From: Mastigamoeba balamuthi
Lineage: Eukaryota; Evosea; Mastigamoebida; Mastigamoebidae
Assembly (NCBI GenBank): GCA_902651635.1
Contig: CACRSC010000009.1
Span: 441,679 to 505,678, forward strand
Reading direction: 5' to 3'
DNA length: 64,000 nt
Part shown: one piece after another, positions 55,071 to 64,000 of the stretch
Numbering within the stretch: the stretch's first letter is position 1
How the letters are laid out: each line of letters opens with the position of its first letter
Notes under the pieces: generated by a model
Told to the model about the DNA's origin: nothing
Database searches by the model: none
What the model saw: only the letters and a program-made list of their open reading frames with translations
Position numbers and translations under genes: made by a program

Positions 55071-55408
55071 GTGAGCACGTGCGCAGAGCTCCAGCTCCTG
55101 CGGCTGAAATAGAACTGCGAAGGGCGAGTGCGACTGCACCCAACTGCTATTCTCGGGCGAGTGTCATTCATAATTCTCTTCTTCGTGGCGATACGCAAAA
55201 AGACCCGAAAGGGGCACGGTTTCTGGCAATCCAACACCACGCCCCCAGCTGGGCCTTGCCGCTCAATCCCATGCCCTCTCTTCCGCCTGCTCTGTCCTCT
55301 GCCGTCTGGGCAGGAACTGGATTTCCAGGAGTGCTATGACTCGCAACGCTATTGACACAGAGATTCGCCTATCTTCTGGTATCCCGTCGTTTCCCCGGCA
55401 CAAACTCG
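55071..55408. other. Divergent spacer between kinase and methyltransferase genes
   Basis: Head-to-head spacer of 338 bp. Its left end includes a possible splice acceptor (CTTCGCAG on the minus strand near 55120), so part may be kinase 5'UTR or an upstream exon. No independent gene seen. Confidence 0.35.
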
Positions 55409-56294
55409 ATGTGGACTTGGCAGGACGTGCCGCTCCCCGGCACGGCGCGCGTCCTCCGCGTCAAGGTGCGCTCGCAGGCCCCCTGCGCCTCCGCCGCCCG
55501 CGCGCCCCCGCGGCCCGAGGGCGAGGGCGGCGCCGCGGCCCCCCCGGGCGCTGCTGTGGGCGACGAGGTCACGGGGGCGGACCTCTGGCGCGGGCCCTCT
55601 GCGCTGCTCTGCCGCTGGGTCGCCGCCCACGCAGCAGACTTCGCCGGCAGGCGCGTCCTCGAGCTCGGCGCGGGCATCGCGGCGCTGCCGGCGGTCGCCG
55701 CGGCGGTGTGCGGGGCCGCGCACGTCGTCGCCACCGACGGGCTGCCGCTCGTCGTCGCGGTGCTCGCGGAGAACGTGCTCGCCAACAAGGCGAGGCCGCC
55801 CCATACATCGGGAAAATCGGGGGTTTCGAGATCTGACCCGCAGGCGCCGGGTCCAGGTCGACTGCCACGTGCGGACGCTCGTCTGGCGGCCGGACAGGGA
55901 CGCGCCGGGCGACTGCGACCTCGGCGAGCTCGGTTTCGACTACGTAATCGCGGCAGACGCCGTCTACGTGACCTCGTCCGCCGTCCCCTTCCTCGACACG
56001 GCCATGCGCCACGTGCGCCCCGGCGGCTCGGTGCTCCTGGCGCACGAGATCCGCAAGAGCGTCTTCGTGCGGAGCGTGCCCGCGGGCGAGCGCAAGTCCC
56101 CGGTGGTCGTGGAGGAGGAGGAGAGCGACAGTGCGCTCGACGCGCTGCTCGAGCGGGCGGCCGAGCGCGGCGTCGACGTCAGCGAGCTCGCCAGGGAGGA
56201 CGGGGGCAGGCTGCGCCTGCTGTGCCTCACGCAGGGCAAGGCCTTCGTGCCCTGCGCCCGGAGGACGTCGATGGACCAGCTCGTGCGGAGCTGA
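55409..56294 (+). CDS. METTL21/EEF2KMT-type protein methyltransferase
   Basis: Exons 55409-55789 and 55857-56294 (272 aa). A seven-beta-strand SAM methyltransferase: motif I RRVLELGAGIAALPAVAA, then VVATDGLPLVV, and motif IV FDYVIAADAVYVTSSAVPF, followed by HVRPGGSVLLAHEIRK. The (A)DAVY post-motif is typical of the METTL21/FAM86 group, whose members methylate lysines on chaperones and elongation factors. The D-x-x-Y motif fits, but the substrate cannot be told. The start at MWTWQDVPLP was chosen over 55352 because the upstream residues are not family-like. The intron opens with GC (AACAAG|GCGAGG) and ends GTCCAG. Confidence 0.75.
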
Positions 56295-56645
56295 CCGCCT
56301 CGGGGGCTGCGAGAGGGGTAATATCCTTGTTGATGATTTCGCAACAGAAGGCGTGGATATCAGTTGACGTGACGCCACGGAATGCTGCTTGTTCTTGCCC
56401 GCGTTCTCTTTTGTTCGGCCCTGTTGCGCGATTGGGTGTTTTTTCCCGTTTGTTCCTGTCTGCCTCAGTTTTTTCTTTTGTTTTTCCTGTTGGCGCGTGG
56501 CTCGTCTTACCTGCCAATGGAACGAACACGAGCTAGAATGCATGTTGCAGCCCGGTAGTCCCTCTCCTGCGGATCGAGCCCAATGTACTAGGATATCTGA
56601 CAGATATCCCGTGATTGATACTGATTTCGGGAGATTTCACGGATA
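56295..56645. other. Spacer upstream of the PARP gene
   Basis: 351 bp, with a T-rich stretch at 56400-56490. It includes GGTAATATCC and GTGGATATCAG near 56320 and 56355, and the perfect inverted repeat at 56591-56609 annotated separately. Confidence 0.4.
56591..56609. promoter_or_regulatory. Perfect 19-bp palindrome upstream of the PARP gene
   Basis: GGATATCTG-A-CAGATATCC: two 9-bp arms around a single A. It ends 37 bp before the start codon. It is the longest perfect member of the GATAT element family in the window. Confidence 0.4.
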
Positions 56646-58921
56646 ATGGGGCAGTTTGCCAAGCAAACAAACATCAACGAGCGAACCCGGTATGGAGTGG
56701 GCGTTCAAAAACGGCCTCAAGTGCCCAGACAACGTCCGTCCGCCCCGCGCGCCCGCTCTCACACCCCCTCGCAGGTCGCGCAGGCGCTGACCGAGTCGTA
56801 CCAGAAGATCCGCTACGACCCCAGCAGCCCCGTCATGTGCGCATTCCCCGCCCCCGCTGCCCCCCCAGGAGCAACACCCCTGAGACTCGGCGCCGAAATC
56901 GACCGCAGAGTGTCGCTGCCGGGCGGCTACACGGCGGACTTTGTCAAGCTCGCTCTCTACGACCCCCGCGGGACCCGCACGCAGATCTACCTCCGTGCGC
57001 CTGCCCCCCAGGCGCCCCGTGCGGACCTGACGCCCGCCGCGGCCCCCGCCCGGCTCCAGGGTGCCGAGAAGCGGTGCTCTACGTGCTGCCCAAGGCGCTG
57101 GAGCCGAGGTCGTACAGCGCGGAGGAGGCCACGCTGCTGGGGACGTGCGCCGAGGGGTGCGTGTCGGTCTGGGTGTGGTGGACGGGGTCGTGGGACGAGT
57201 TTGTCCGCGACGAGCTCTACACGGCGCACCCCAAGTGGAGCCTCTTCGGCGACGAGGACACGCGGTCGCTCGAGAGCGGCTTCCTCAACTACGCCAACCA
57301 CCCGGAGCGCTTCAGGCACCCCATCAACAGGCTCTACAGCGCCGACTACTCGCGCATGGTCCAGTTCAAGGTATGTGGAACGGAAAACGATGCCAAAACA
57401 CCAAGGCGTATAAAACAACCCAAAAATAGCGCGTAGGCGTACAGAACAAACTGAAAAACGCCGCAAAACAACAAAATAGACCGAGAGGCCGGACAGGCAG
57501 CGGGCGATACGGAGGGAGACAGTGCTGTGGGCGTGGCAGGACGACGACGAGAGCTGGAAGCCGTACACGCCAGAGGCGACGCTGGAGATCGAGAAGGCGT
57601 TTGTGGCCCGGCTGCCCGTGCTGACGCTGCAGATCAACGGCACCGAGTACGAGATACACCTCGTCGAGCGCGTGCAGTACCGCCACGAGCACAAGTTCTA
57701 CCGCAGGAACATCACGCGCGTGGGGCCCCCGATGTCGGAGGAGCACTTCCAGGGCATCAAGCTCGGCAACGAGCTGCTGCTGTTTGACGACACGACGCCG
57801 CCCTACTGGACGCAGGACTTCGGGCAGTTCAGGCTCGTCGAGGTCGACATGAAGTCGCCCGAGGCCATGGACATCCAGACCCTCATGACCTTCACCATCG
57901 CCAGGGGCGGCCGTGCGTCGCTCGCCCTCGTGCTCGGGGGCGTTCCTTGCGCCACTCACGTTTCTGCAGACCAGAACAAGTACGGGGTTGTCGCCGGATA
58001 TAAAACGGACCCCAAGAGCTTTGAGGTCATTTCCATCACGTGAGAGCAGTGCCCTCTCTATTCCCTTGAGCCGAGCAGCGCTGACATGGGCCCGTGGGCA
58101 TCAGGAGAGTACAGAACAGGAAGGAGTGGGACAAGTACGTCACCGCCAAGCAGCGTGTGGGGCGCAAGTGGAACATGGAGATCCAGAAGCTCCCCTGCTC
58201 GAAGGTAGGCACAAGCAACCACAGGGGGCCCTAGTAGCTCACGGCACACGCGCCCTGCCGCACCCTCTCTCGCAGTACCTGAAGCAGTGCCCACTGATCG
58301 TGCCGATGCAAGACGAGCGGACCAACGAGTACTACTTCTGGCACGGGTGCAAGTTCACGCCCTTCATCGACCAGGTCATCATCCCGGGTCAGGGGGGCTT
58401 CGACAACCGTATGGCGTGCATGAAGGGCATGTTCGGCGGCGGCATCTACTTTGCAGAGAACTCGTCCAAGTCGAACCAGTACGTGCCGTGCTCGACGTGC
58501 AAGTCGGGGCACATCGAGTCCAAGCACGGCTGCACGTGCTTTGACAAGAGCCCCATACCCCACGCAATGCTGCTCTGTCGAGTGGCCCTGGGCAACATCT
58601 GTGCGTTGTGACAGCTCCACGTTCCCCGGCGAGTGGCTGACAGTGCTGGTTACAGATGTGTCCAAGAACGACTCGGCGGAGATACAGAAAGGCGGGTACG
58701 ATGCGCCCAAGCTCAAGGAGGACCCGAGCAAGAGCTACGACTCGGTGCTGGGCGAGAGCGTAGGGTACGGCGGGCAGGAGTTGCAGTATCGCGAAGTGGT
58801 CGTCTACGACAGAGCATTGGCCTACCCAGGTCCGTTCCCCCACGCCGTGCGTGCTCCTTGTTCTCTCCTCACCGTCGTCCGCGCAGAGTACATTGTGTAC
58901 TACCACCGCCACGAGAAGTGA
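56646..58921 (+). CDS. Tankyrase-type PARP with WWE domain
   Basis: Start [15 protein letters not shown] (exon 1 56646-56696), about eight exons, stop at 58919-58921. A WWE domain ([16 protein letters not shown] ... [19 protein letters not shown] ... [15 protein letters not shown]) precedes the ART fold of PARPs. Catalytic H-Y-E residues are all present: His in YYFWHGCKF, Tyr in [20 protein letters not shown], Glu in AYPEYIVYYH. A Cys/His cluster ([17 protein letters not shown]) sits where tankyrases bind zinc, followed by [10 protein letters not shown]. Poly- or mono-ADP-ribosylation from NAD+ is expected, and WWE domains bind ADP-ribose chains. There are no ankyrin repeats or SAM domain, unlike animal tankyrases. 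The N-terminal ~200 residues have no assigned domain. Confidence 0.85.
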
Positions 58922-59379
58922 GATCTCGGATCGCAGAGTATACTTGCCTGCCTGTGCCTTGCTGCACCACGCCTCTTCTCTGCCGACCTGGCCCGGAAAC
59001 GTGGGTAGATGGAGGACCACCAGGGACAAAGATGTAATTCTAAGTTGCAACAGATTTGCTGAAACGGTCCGACCAGACACAGTACAAATCCTTGGAGTGG
59101 GTGGCTCAGGGACCCGGGCGATGGTTGCTCTGTATACGAATTCTCCCATTGCTATTAACGTGAGTGCCGAGGCGTGTATGTACAGGTGGTGCATAGCGGT
59201 TGCGACGACGGCCCACAGCCAAAGCCAAAAGCCTCGTCGAAGCAGCTTGGAACGCTGCTGTATTTCTCTGGTGTAACTACAGGATGGCAAGAAGCGCTGG
59301 CGCATGTGGTGGTGCAGACAGACACGAGTCCTTTGCTTCCCCTGGAGAGCGCTGCCCGCGGCCGGCAGCAGAGGCGCCC
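58922..59379. other. Convergent intergenic spacer
   Basis: Spacer between the 3' ends of the PARP and SLC35F6-like genes, of mixed composition. No gene seen. Confidence 0.4.
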
Positions 59380-61004
59380 TTAGTCTCCCTCCTTCTTGAC
59401 GGCGATCTCTCCGAGCTCGAGGTCGCACTTCGTGTGCTGCTCGAGCTCCGTGGACGTGATGGTCGACTCGATGCCTGTCACGGCCGTCTCGAGGTCCTTG
59501 GGCTTGGCGGGCTGCTCCGTCTGCTCGTACGAGAAGCCGGGCAGCTTGAAGAGCTCGTTGAAGATGGCCGTGCCGATGCTCAGCAGCACGAACCCCGCGA
59601 CCTGCAGGCCCGAGTACTTGGTCCACTCCTCGCCAAAGCGCTCGTTAATGCAGTAAAAGGCGAGCAGCTGCCAGGCCCAGACGAAGATGCTTCGGCAGGC
59701 GTCGATGAGCGTGTAGTGGACGGCCGTCAGGTACTTGGTGACGCTCTGCGCGAAGAAGTTGAACATCGAGTCGCAGACGATGTACCCCAGCACGAAGCCC
59801 AGCAGCGCCCCGTTGTTGCCCAGCATCTTGAACGCGTCGATGGCGTTGTCGTACGAGCCGCGCGCCATCGAGCTGGGGCTGCTGCCCGGGATGAAGTAGA
59901 CGACGGGCAGCACGATGATGCAGATGATGATCGTCCCGAAGAAGCCCTCCATGCCGACGACCTGCAGCGGGTCGAGGTTGCGCCTCTTGAGCAGCGTCTC
60001 CTCGATGGTCACCTGGCAGGCGTTGATGAGCTGCGAGAACAGCACGAGCACGATGCCGACGATCGTCCCCCAGGCCGTCACCGAGCTGCCCGAGTCGCCG
60101 TCGTTGGAGCTGCCCGAGCCCGACGAGCCCTTGTCGCCGTCGCCGTCGCTGCTCTTGTGCAGCTCCGAGAGCACGTTCGAGAGGCCGACCAGAATGAGAC
60201 CGCATATCGCGATGACGAGGGCGACCACCCTGAACATGGGCGGCTTCCTGCCGAAGAAGATCCTCTGTTGCACGAGAAATCAAGGGGTCGCTGTGAGATC
60301 TTCTGCGCCGGTGAAAATCTGGACGCTAATGATGCAATCGGCATTTGCCTGCTGTGCACACAGTCGAGTGCACTGAATGAAAACGCCGGAAACGCAGGAA
60401 AAACCCGACGCGAAAAGCAGGGGATGGTGGGGGGAGCACCGACGCACGCCGAGGATGGTGACGAAGACGATGCTGGAACCGCGGAGCATCTGCCAGACAG
60501 AGGCGTTGCAGTACAGCAGCCCGATGCTGGAGACGCTCGTCGCGAACATGTCGCAGCAGGCGGGCAGCGCGAGGATGGGCGGGTACGTCTCGAGGAACGT
60601 CTTGGGCTTCTCCTCGCTCACCTTGCCCTGCTTGGCGTTCCTCCTCTTCTTCACGGCGCTAGAGACGATGAACGCCACGAGACACAGCGTCTCGGCTGCG
60701 GAAGGTGCACATGTCTGTCAGCCCACAGGGTGCAGGAAGAAGGGGAAAGAGGGGAGGCCTTTTTTTTGACTGGCAGGCTGTGGTGCACAGTGCCGGTGGG
60801 TGCAGTGCACAACGCTCAGTGCGCACCCCAAAACATGAAGAGCGACTGGGTCCAGGGGTGCTCGAAGTCGTGCTCCTCGCCGCCCCAGCCCTTGGCGCGG
60901 CTGTTGTCCTGCGCCTTGACGAGCACCGTGCAGATGACGCCCATCGAGAGCATGCCGAGCTCCATCAGCCCGGTCTTGAGCGTGAGGCCGCCAGTCGCAG
61001 ACAT
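59380..61004 (-). CDS. SLC35F6-like drug/metabolite-superfamily transporter
   Basis: Start 61004 (MSATGGLTLKTGLMELGML), three exons, stop 59382-59380. Ten or so hydrophobic helices fit the DMT/EamA fold. LPACCDMFATSVSSIGLLY and SVWQMLRGSSIVFVTILG match the SLC35F6/TANGO9 hallmark (ALPxxCDxxxTxLxxxxL, FQMLRGxxIIF). Splices: FMFW|AETLCLV and TILG|RIFFGRKPP. A Ser/Gly/Asp-rich loop (SSDGDGDKGSSGSGSS) sits between helices 5 and 6, and the acidic C-terminus is cytosolic. SLC35F members resemble nucleotide-sugar transporters, but the substrate is uncertain. The second intron is ~180 bp. The 5' flank is GC-rich with no clear element. Confidence 0.82.
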
Positions 61005-63087
61005 TCTCTCTATCTCCTGCTGGGGGGTTTGGGCGATTCCTCTCTCGCACAGACGCCGACAACGGAACCGCGGGCACGGGGGGCTCGAAGACGACTGCGG
61101 GGCTGAGCTTACTCCCACTGGATCAGATTAGAGAGTGCGTCAGAACCAACCGGCTTTTCTGGTGCACTTTCAAACTCTCTGCTGGGCACTCAGAGGGGGG
61201 AAAGATCCCAGAAAAGAAAGTGCATGTGTACTGTGTATTTCTTGGCTGCCTGATCTGGGCAGACCCACACCGCCTTGTCAGAATCTGTTGATCTCCGGTG
61301 GCCTGCATCGGTGTCCTGTTCGCCCCTGATGGGCCCTGCGGGCGTCCGGGGGCCTCCACCCGCGCGCCCCCGCGCCCCCCAGCGCCCGCCAACGGCGCTC
61401 GAGGGCTCTGCGGCGCCGTGCGCGCCTGCCACGGCGCACGGGGTGCCCGCGAATGAGTCACTTGAGTTTTCCCGCCCCAGAGTGCGGTTTTTTTCCTGCG
61501 CGTTTCGCCAGATACGGTTGTTCCGTTTGGGTGTGGTCCACACCCAGCACGCACCCACACCACCCCACACAGAAATCGCCCGTTCGGCCTCTGGATCTGT
61601 CCTTCCTTCTTTCCACCGGTTTTTATCAGATTCGCCTAACGGCCTTCTCTTCCTTCCTGTGCCTTCGGATTCTCCGCGCGTTTGTCCGCGTTTCGACACC
61701 CCTGAACCACCCGCGCCGTGCCCCCGCACGTTCCACGCGTCTCTGAGCGCGTTTCAAAACGTTGTTCGGGGATCGAGGAAAGGCGCCGGTGGTCACCGAC
61801 GTAGCAGCACCGCCGCACCGGTGTTCAGATGAGATCTGCGTTGGTGAGAGCACTTTCCTGAAGATACACGTGCACACCCGGAACAGGGATCACAGGCGAA
61901 CACAGCCTCGCCGGTGCCCGGGACAAAGTCAGCAGCGCCGGGAAATGCACCGCCTGTGAGAATTACAGATCCATACCCACTCTGGGAGCCAAGGAGGGTG
62001 TGGGGTGCGGTGGGGTGTGGGGGGAGGGGCAAGAAGCAAGGGGCGCTCAAACTGACGTGCCCACCCATTCCCCCCCCAGTCTGTGACGCCTGCCGTACCC
62101 CGCTTGGCACTGACGACATTTGAGGAGATCCGCTGTACATTTTTGGGTGCCCTTTTGTCGCCCTTCTGGGCTGCGCACTTTTCGCCCAGAGAACGGCCCC
62201 CGAGCACCAGGGCAGAGAGGCGGGGCTGACTGAGGACGCGCCCTCCCTGCGGCCAGCCGGCCTCGCGTGCGCCCGGGCGTCCGAGCAATGTCGTCGGCCC
62301 TCGAGGAGCTGTGCGCCCTCTCGGGCCACCAACCGACACACTGCCCCGACTGCACCTGCCCAGCCGTTTCCCAGACACGCACAACGGCACTCCCCGAGGG
62401 AGCGGCGCCCCCCGACCGAGCGCCAAGGCAAGAACGGCGTTTCGCACACGAGGGCGAGTAGCCACGTCGACAGGAAGAGTCTCAGATTCGATGGGAAAGA
62501 GCAGGGACAACGGGGACACGCGTCCTTCTTCCCGGCGTCCCCGGAAGTCCGGCACCTTGCCCGCCGCATTCTGAAGCGTTACCACTGGCTATCGAGAGCC
62601 GGGGATCTGCACAGGGTAAGGGCGATCCACAAGGGAAGGAGGACGAGGGGCAATAGACGGGACCTTTTTTGGAAGCGCTCACCATTCGGTCCGTTTTCGT
62701 GACTCAGCCCGCAGTAGCTTTTCTCATGTGCCCCCCTCCCCCAGTCGAAAGACCACAACACCAGAGCTCCTCGACACACCTCTGGGAGTGGGTTGGAGAT
62801 AAGCTGCGGGGGTGCCTTTGTTGGAAGCTGTCGTGCCCCCGTTTCGCTTACCCGACAGATTTCCTAGCTGCGGTGAGAGTTTCTAGCACCAGTACCCGCA
62901 TAGCACCCCAAAGAGCTCTTCCTCAGAGCTTTGTGAACATGCCCTGGTCATTCTCGCGCAACAGGCGTTACTACACAGAATCCAGGGGCAGGCAAGAACA
63001 ACGGGAGGACACGGCTGCGACATGGCTTTCAGGAAGCCGAGCACAGAAAGCTGTTGCACGCCAACGGACGGGAGCAGTCAACTAACT
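61005..63087. other. 2-kb region without a supported gene
   Basis: The largest gene-free stretch outside the two islands. Composition is moderately GC-rich with normal CpG, unlike the islands. The longest frame (61793-62569, minus) has no domain and unlikely composition. A small plus frame at 62285-62461 has several Cys/His but no splice support. No tRNA-like or other structured RNA was recognised. Confidence 0.45.
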
Positions 63088-64000
63088 TCAGAACCTCAGT
63101 GTCAACATTCCGGCGAGCAGTGCCAGCGTCGCTCCGGCGCACGAAGCAGCCGATTCCGCCTTGTACGACTTGCTGTGTTGCGAGCGTGACGTCGTCTCAC
63201 TGCTTGCCGGCGTCGCAGAGGACGAGGGCTTGGTCGAAGACGTGGGGACGTGGGTCGACTCGGACGAGCGCACAGGAGTCCCGCTGCTGTGCACATGGCT
63301 CGACGCGGACTGAGCGTGGGACGACGACGCGGGGTGGGCGTTCAGGACGCCCTCGAACTTGAGGACGGTGAACGAGTACATGGGCAGCACCACAGAGACC
63401 TTGCGGGCCACCGGCAGCGCGGCCGTCTCGGGGACCACCTCGAGCGGGCTGTAGGCCCCGGGCACGGTGCCCTTGACGGTGGTGGCGGTCACGGCGGTGG
63501 GGAGGGCGCCGGTGCCGGTGAGCTGGAAGGTCGTGATGAGGGGCTTGGGGCTCCAGTTGGCGGCCCTGAAGACGACGTCGCCGGCGGCCGTCGAGCACGC
63601 CAGCCCGTTGGTGCCGTCGGTGGCGGTGGTGGCCAGCACCGCGGCGCAGGGCGTGTCGGCGGCCATGCGGTGCACGTGGTACGCGGGCAGGAGGTACGTC
63701 TGGGCGCTGTCGTACCCGATCATCGCGACTCTGCGCTGCGCCCCGTTGTTGTTGCGCAGCGCCGGCGCCAGGGCGTAGTGCGAGATGGCGTCCGAGTTGC
63801 GCTCCATCGCGATCAGCCACGCCCCCTCGCCCGCGGCAGCGTCGGCAGAGGCGCTGTCCCACGAGTTGTGGGAGTTGGTGACCGAGACCCTGGGCCCAGC
63901 CCTGCTGTAGGTGTTGTAGTTGGACGCGTTGGCGACCATCGTGCCCTGGAACATCTCGTACTGCGCGTTCCACGTCGTGCAGTGGCTCCGGTCTGCGCGG
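63088..64000 (-). CDS. GH51 alpha-L-arabinofuranosidase-like protein, C-terminal part, probable GPI anchor
   Basis: Open frame from the right edge to TGA 63090-63088, so the N-terminal catalytic part lies outside the window. Residues WNAQYEMFQGTMVANASNYN and AWLIAMERNSDAISHYALAPAL match the C-terminal side of the GH51 barrel (the family's GLERNSDxVxxASYAPL motif), followed by the beta-sandwich (ANWSPKPLITTFQLTG... VVLPMYSFTVLKFEG). The tail is ~80 residues rich in Ser/Thr/His (likely O-glycosylated) and ends in a hydrophobic segment (ATLALLAGMLTLRF), a typical GPI-attachment signal. It would act on arabinose-bearing polysaccharides at the cell surface. Confidence 0.75.
   Translation of the reverse strand, partial: RADRSHCTTWNAQYEMFQGTMVANASNYNTYSRAGPRVSVTNSHNSWDSASADAAAGEGAWLIAMERNSDAISHYALAPALRNNNGAQRRVAMIGYDSAQTYLLPAYHVHRMAADTPCAAVLATTATDGTNGLACSTAAGDVVFRAANWSPKPLITTFQLTGTGALPTAVTATTVKGTVPGAYSPLEVVPETAALPVARKVSVVLPMYSFTVLKFEGVLNAHPASSSHAQSASSHVHSSGTPVRSSESTHVPTSSTKPSSSATPASSETTSRSQHSKSYKAESAASCAGATLALLAGMLTLRF

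Noticed and set aside
61793-62569. 258-codon open frame, minus strand
   Set aside because: No domain, poor composition and no splice-compatible neighbours. Long chance frames are expected in GC-rich DNA.

Overview
The window is nuclear DNA of a GC-rich, intron-rich, probably flagellated protist. The lineage cannot be fixed from the sequence. The signs are many short introns (about 44-190 bp), eukaryote-only genes on both strands (SRP9, eIF5A, eL36, TGS1, WDR61/SKI8, TBCB, an oxysterol-binding protein, an IRE-type AGC kinase, a tankyrase-type PARP), an axonemal radial-spoke MORN protein at the left edge, and a UGA-decoding selenoprotein with a SECIS-like hairpin. About 24 genes can be supported, most only after splicing across frames. 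No tRNA, rRNA, CRISPR array or operon was seen.

Layout. 1-1320: RSPH1-like (partial) and TBCB. 1390-3960: AT-rich, CpG-poor island 1. 3961-8075: large cysteine-rich surface protein. 8686-12347: ADP-ribosyltransferase-like domain fused to armadillo repeats. 12959-18103: compact housekeeping block with eIF5A, two LEA_2/WHy-like membrane paralogues, SRP9 and a SelW-like selenoprotein. 18190-20790: AT-rich, CpG-poor island 2 with a decayed DDE_4 (Harbinger-like) transposase. 20849-31195: leucine-rich-repeat protein, PPPDE-PUL protein, one uncertain locus and a novel Cys-rich membrane protein. 32151-34756: second Cys-rich surface receptor-like protein. 35874-42289: secreted aldo-keto reductase, TGS1, WDR61/SKI8, eL36. 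42290-46647: two-PH oxysterol-binding-related protein with a membrane anchor. 47122-55070: calponin-homology/ankyrin protein, a protein made of an unusual ankyrin-like repeat, and an IRE/Rim15-like kinase. 55409-64000: methyltransferase, WWE-PARP, SLC35F6-like transporter, 2 kb without a clear gene, and the C-terminus of a GH51 glycosidase with a likely GPI signal.

Cross-cutting observations. Donor sites favour G-Y-R-C-G (GTGCG, GTACG, GCACG), and at least seven introns look like GC-AG introns. Short GATAT/ATATC elements, several of them perfect inverted repeats, sit in introns and 25-70 bp upstream of start codons. Two proteins belong to ADP-ribosylation families (the ART-armadillo fusion and the PARP). 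The two Cys-rich surface proteins share an N-terminal layout and a Cys module, so they may be members of one receptor family. The selenoprotein has Ser where its family has the resolving Cys, which makes it the clearest single oddity of the window.

Limits: exon boundaries were worked out by eye. Multi-exon features are given as gene spans, with exons listed where the model closes in frame.
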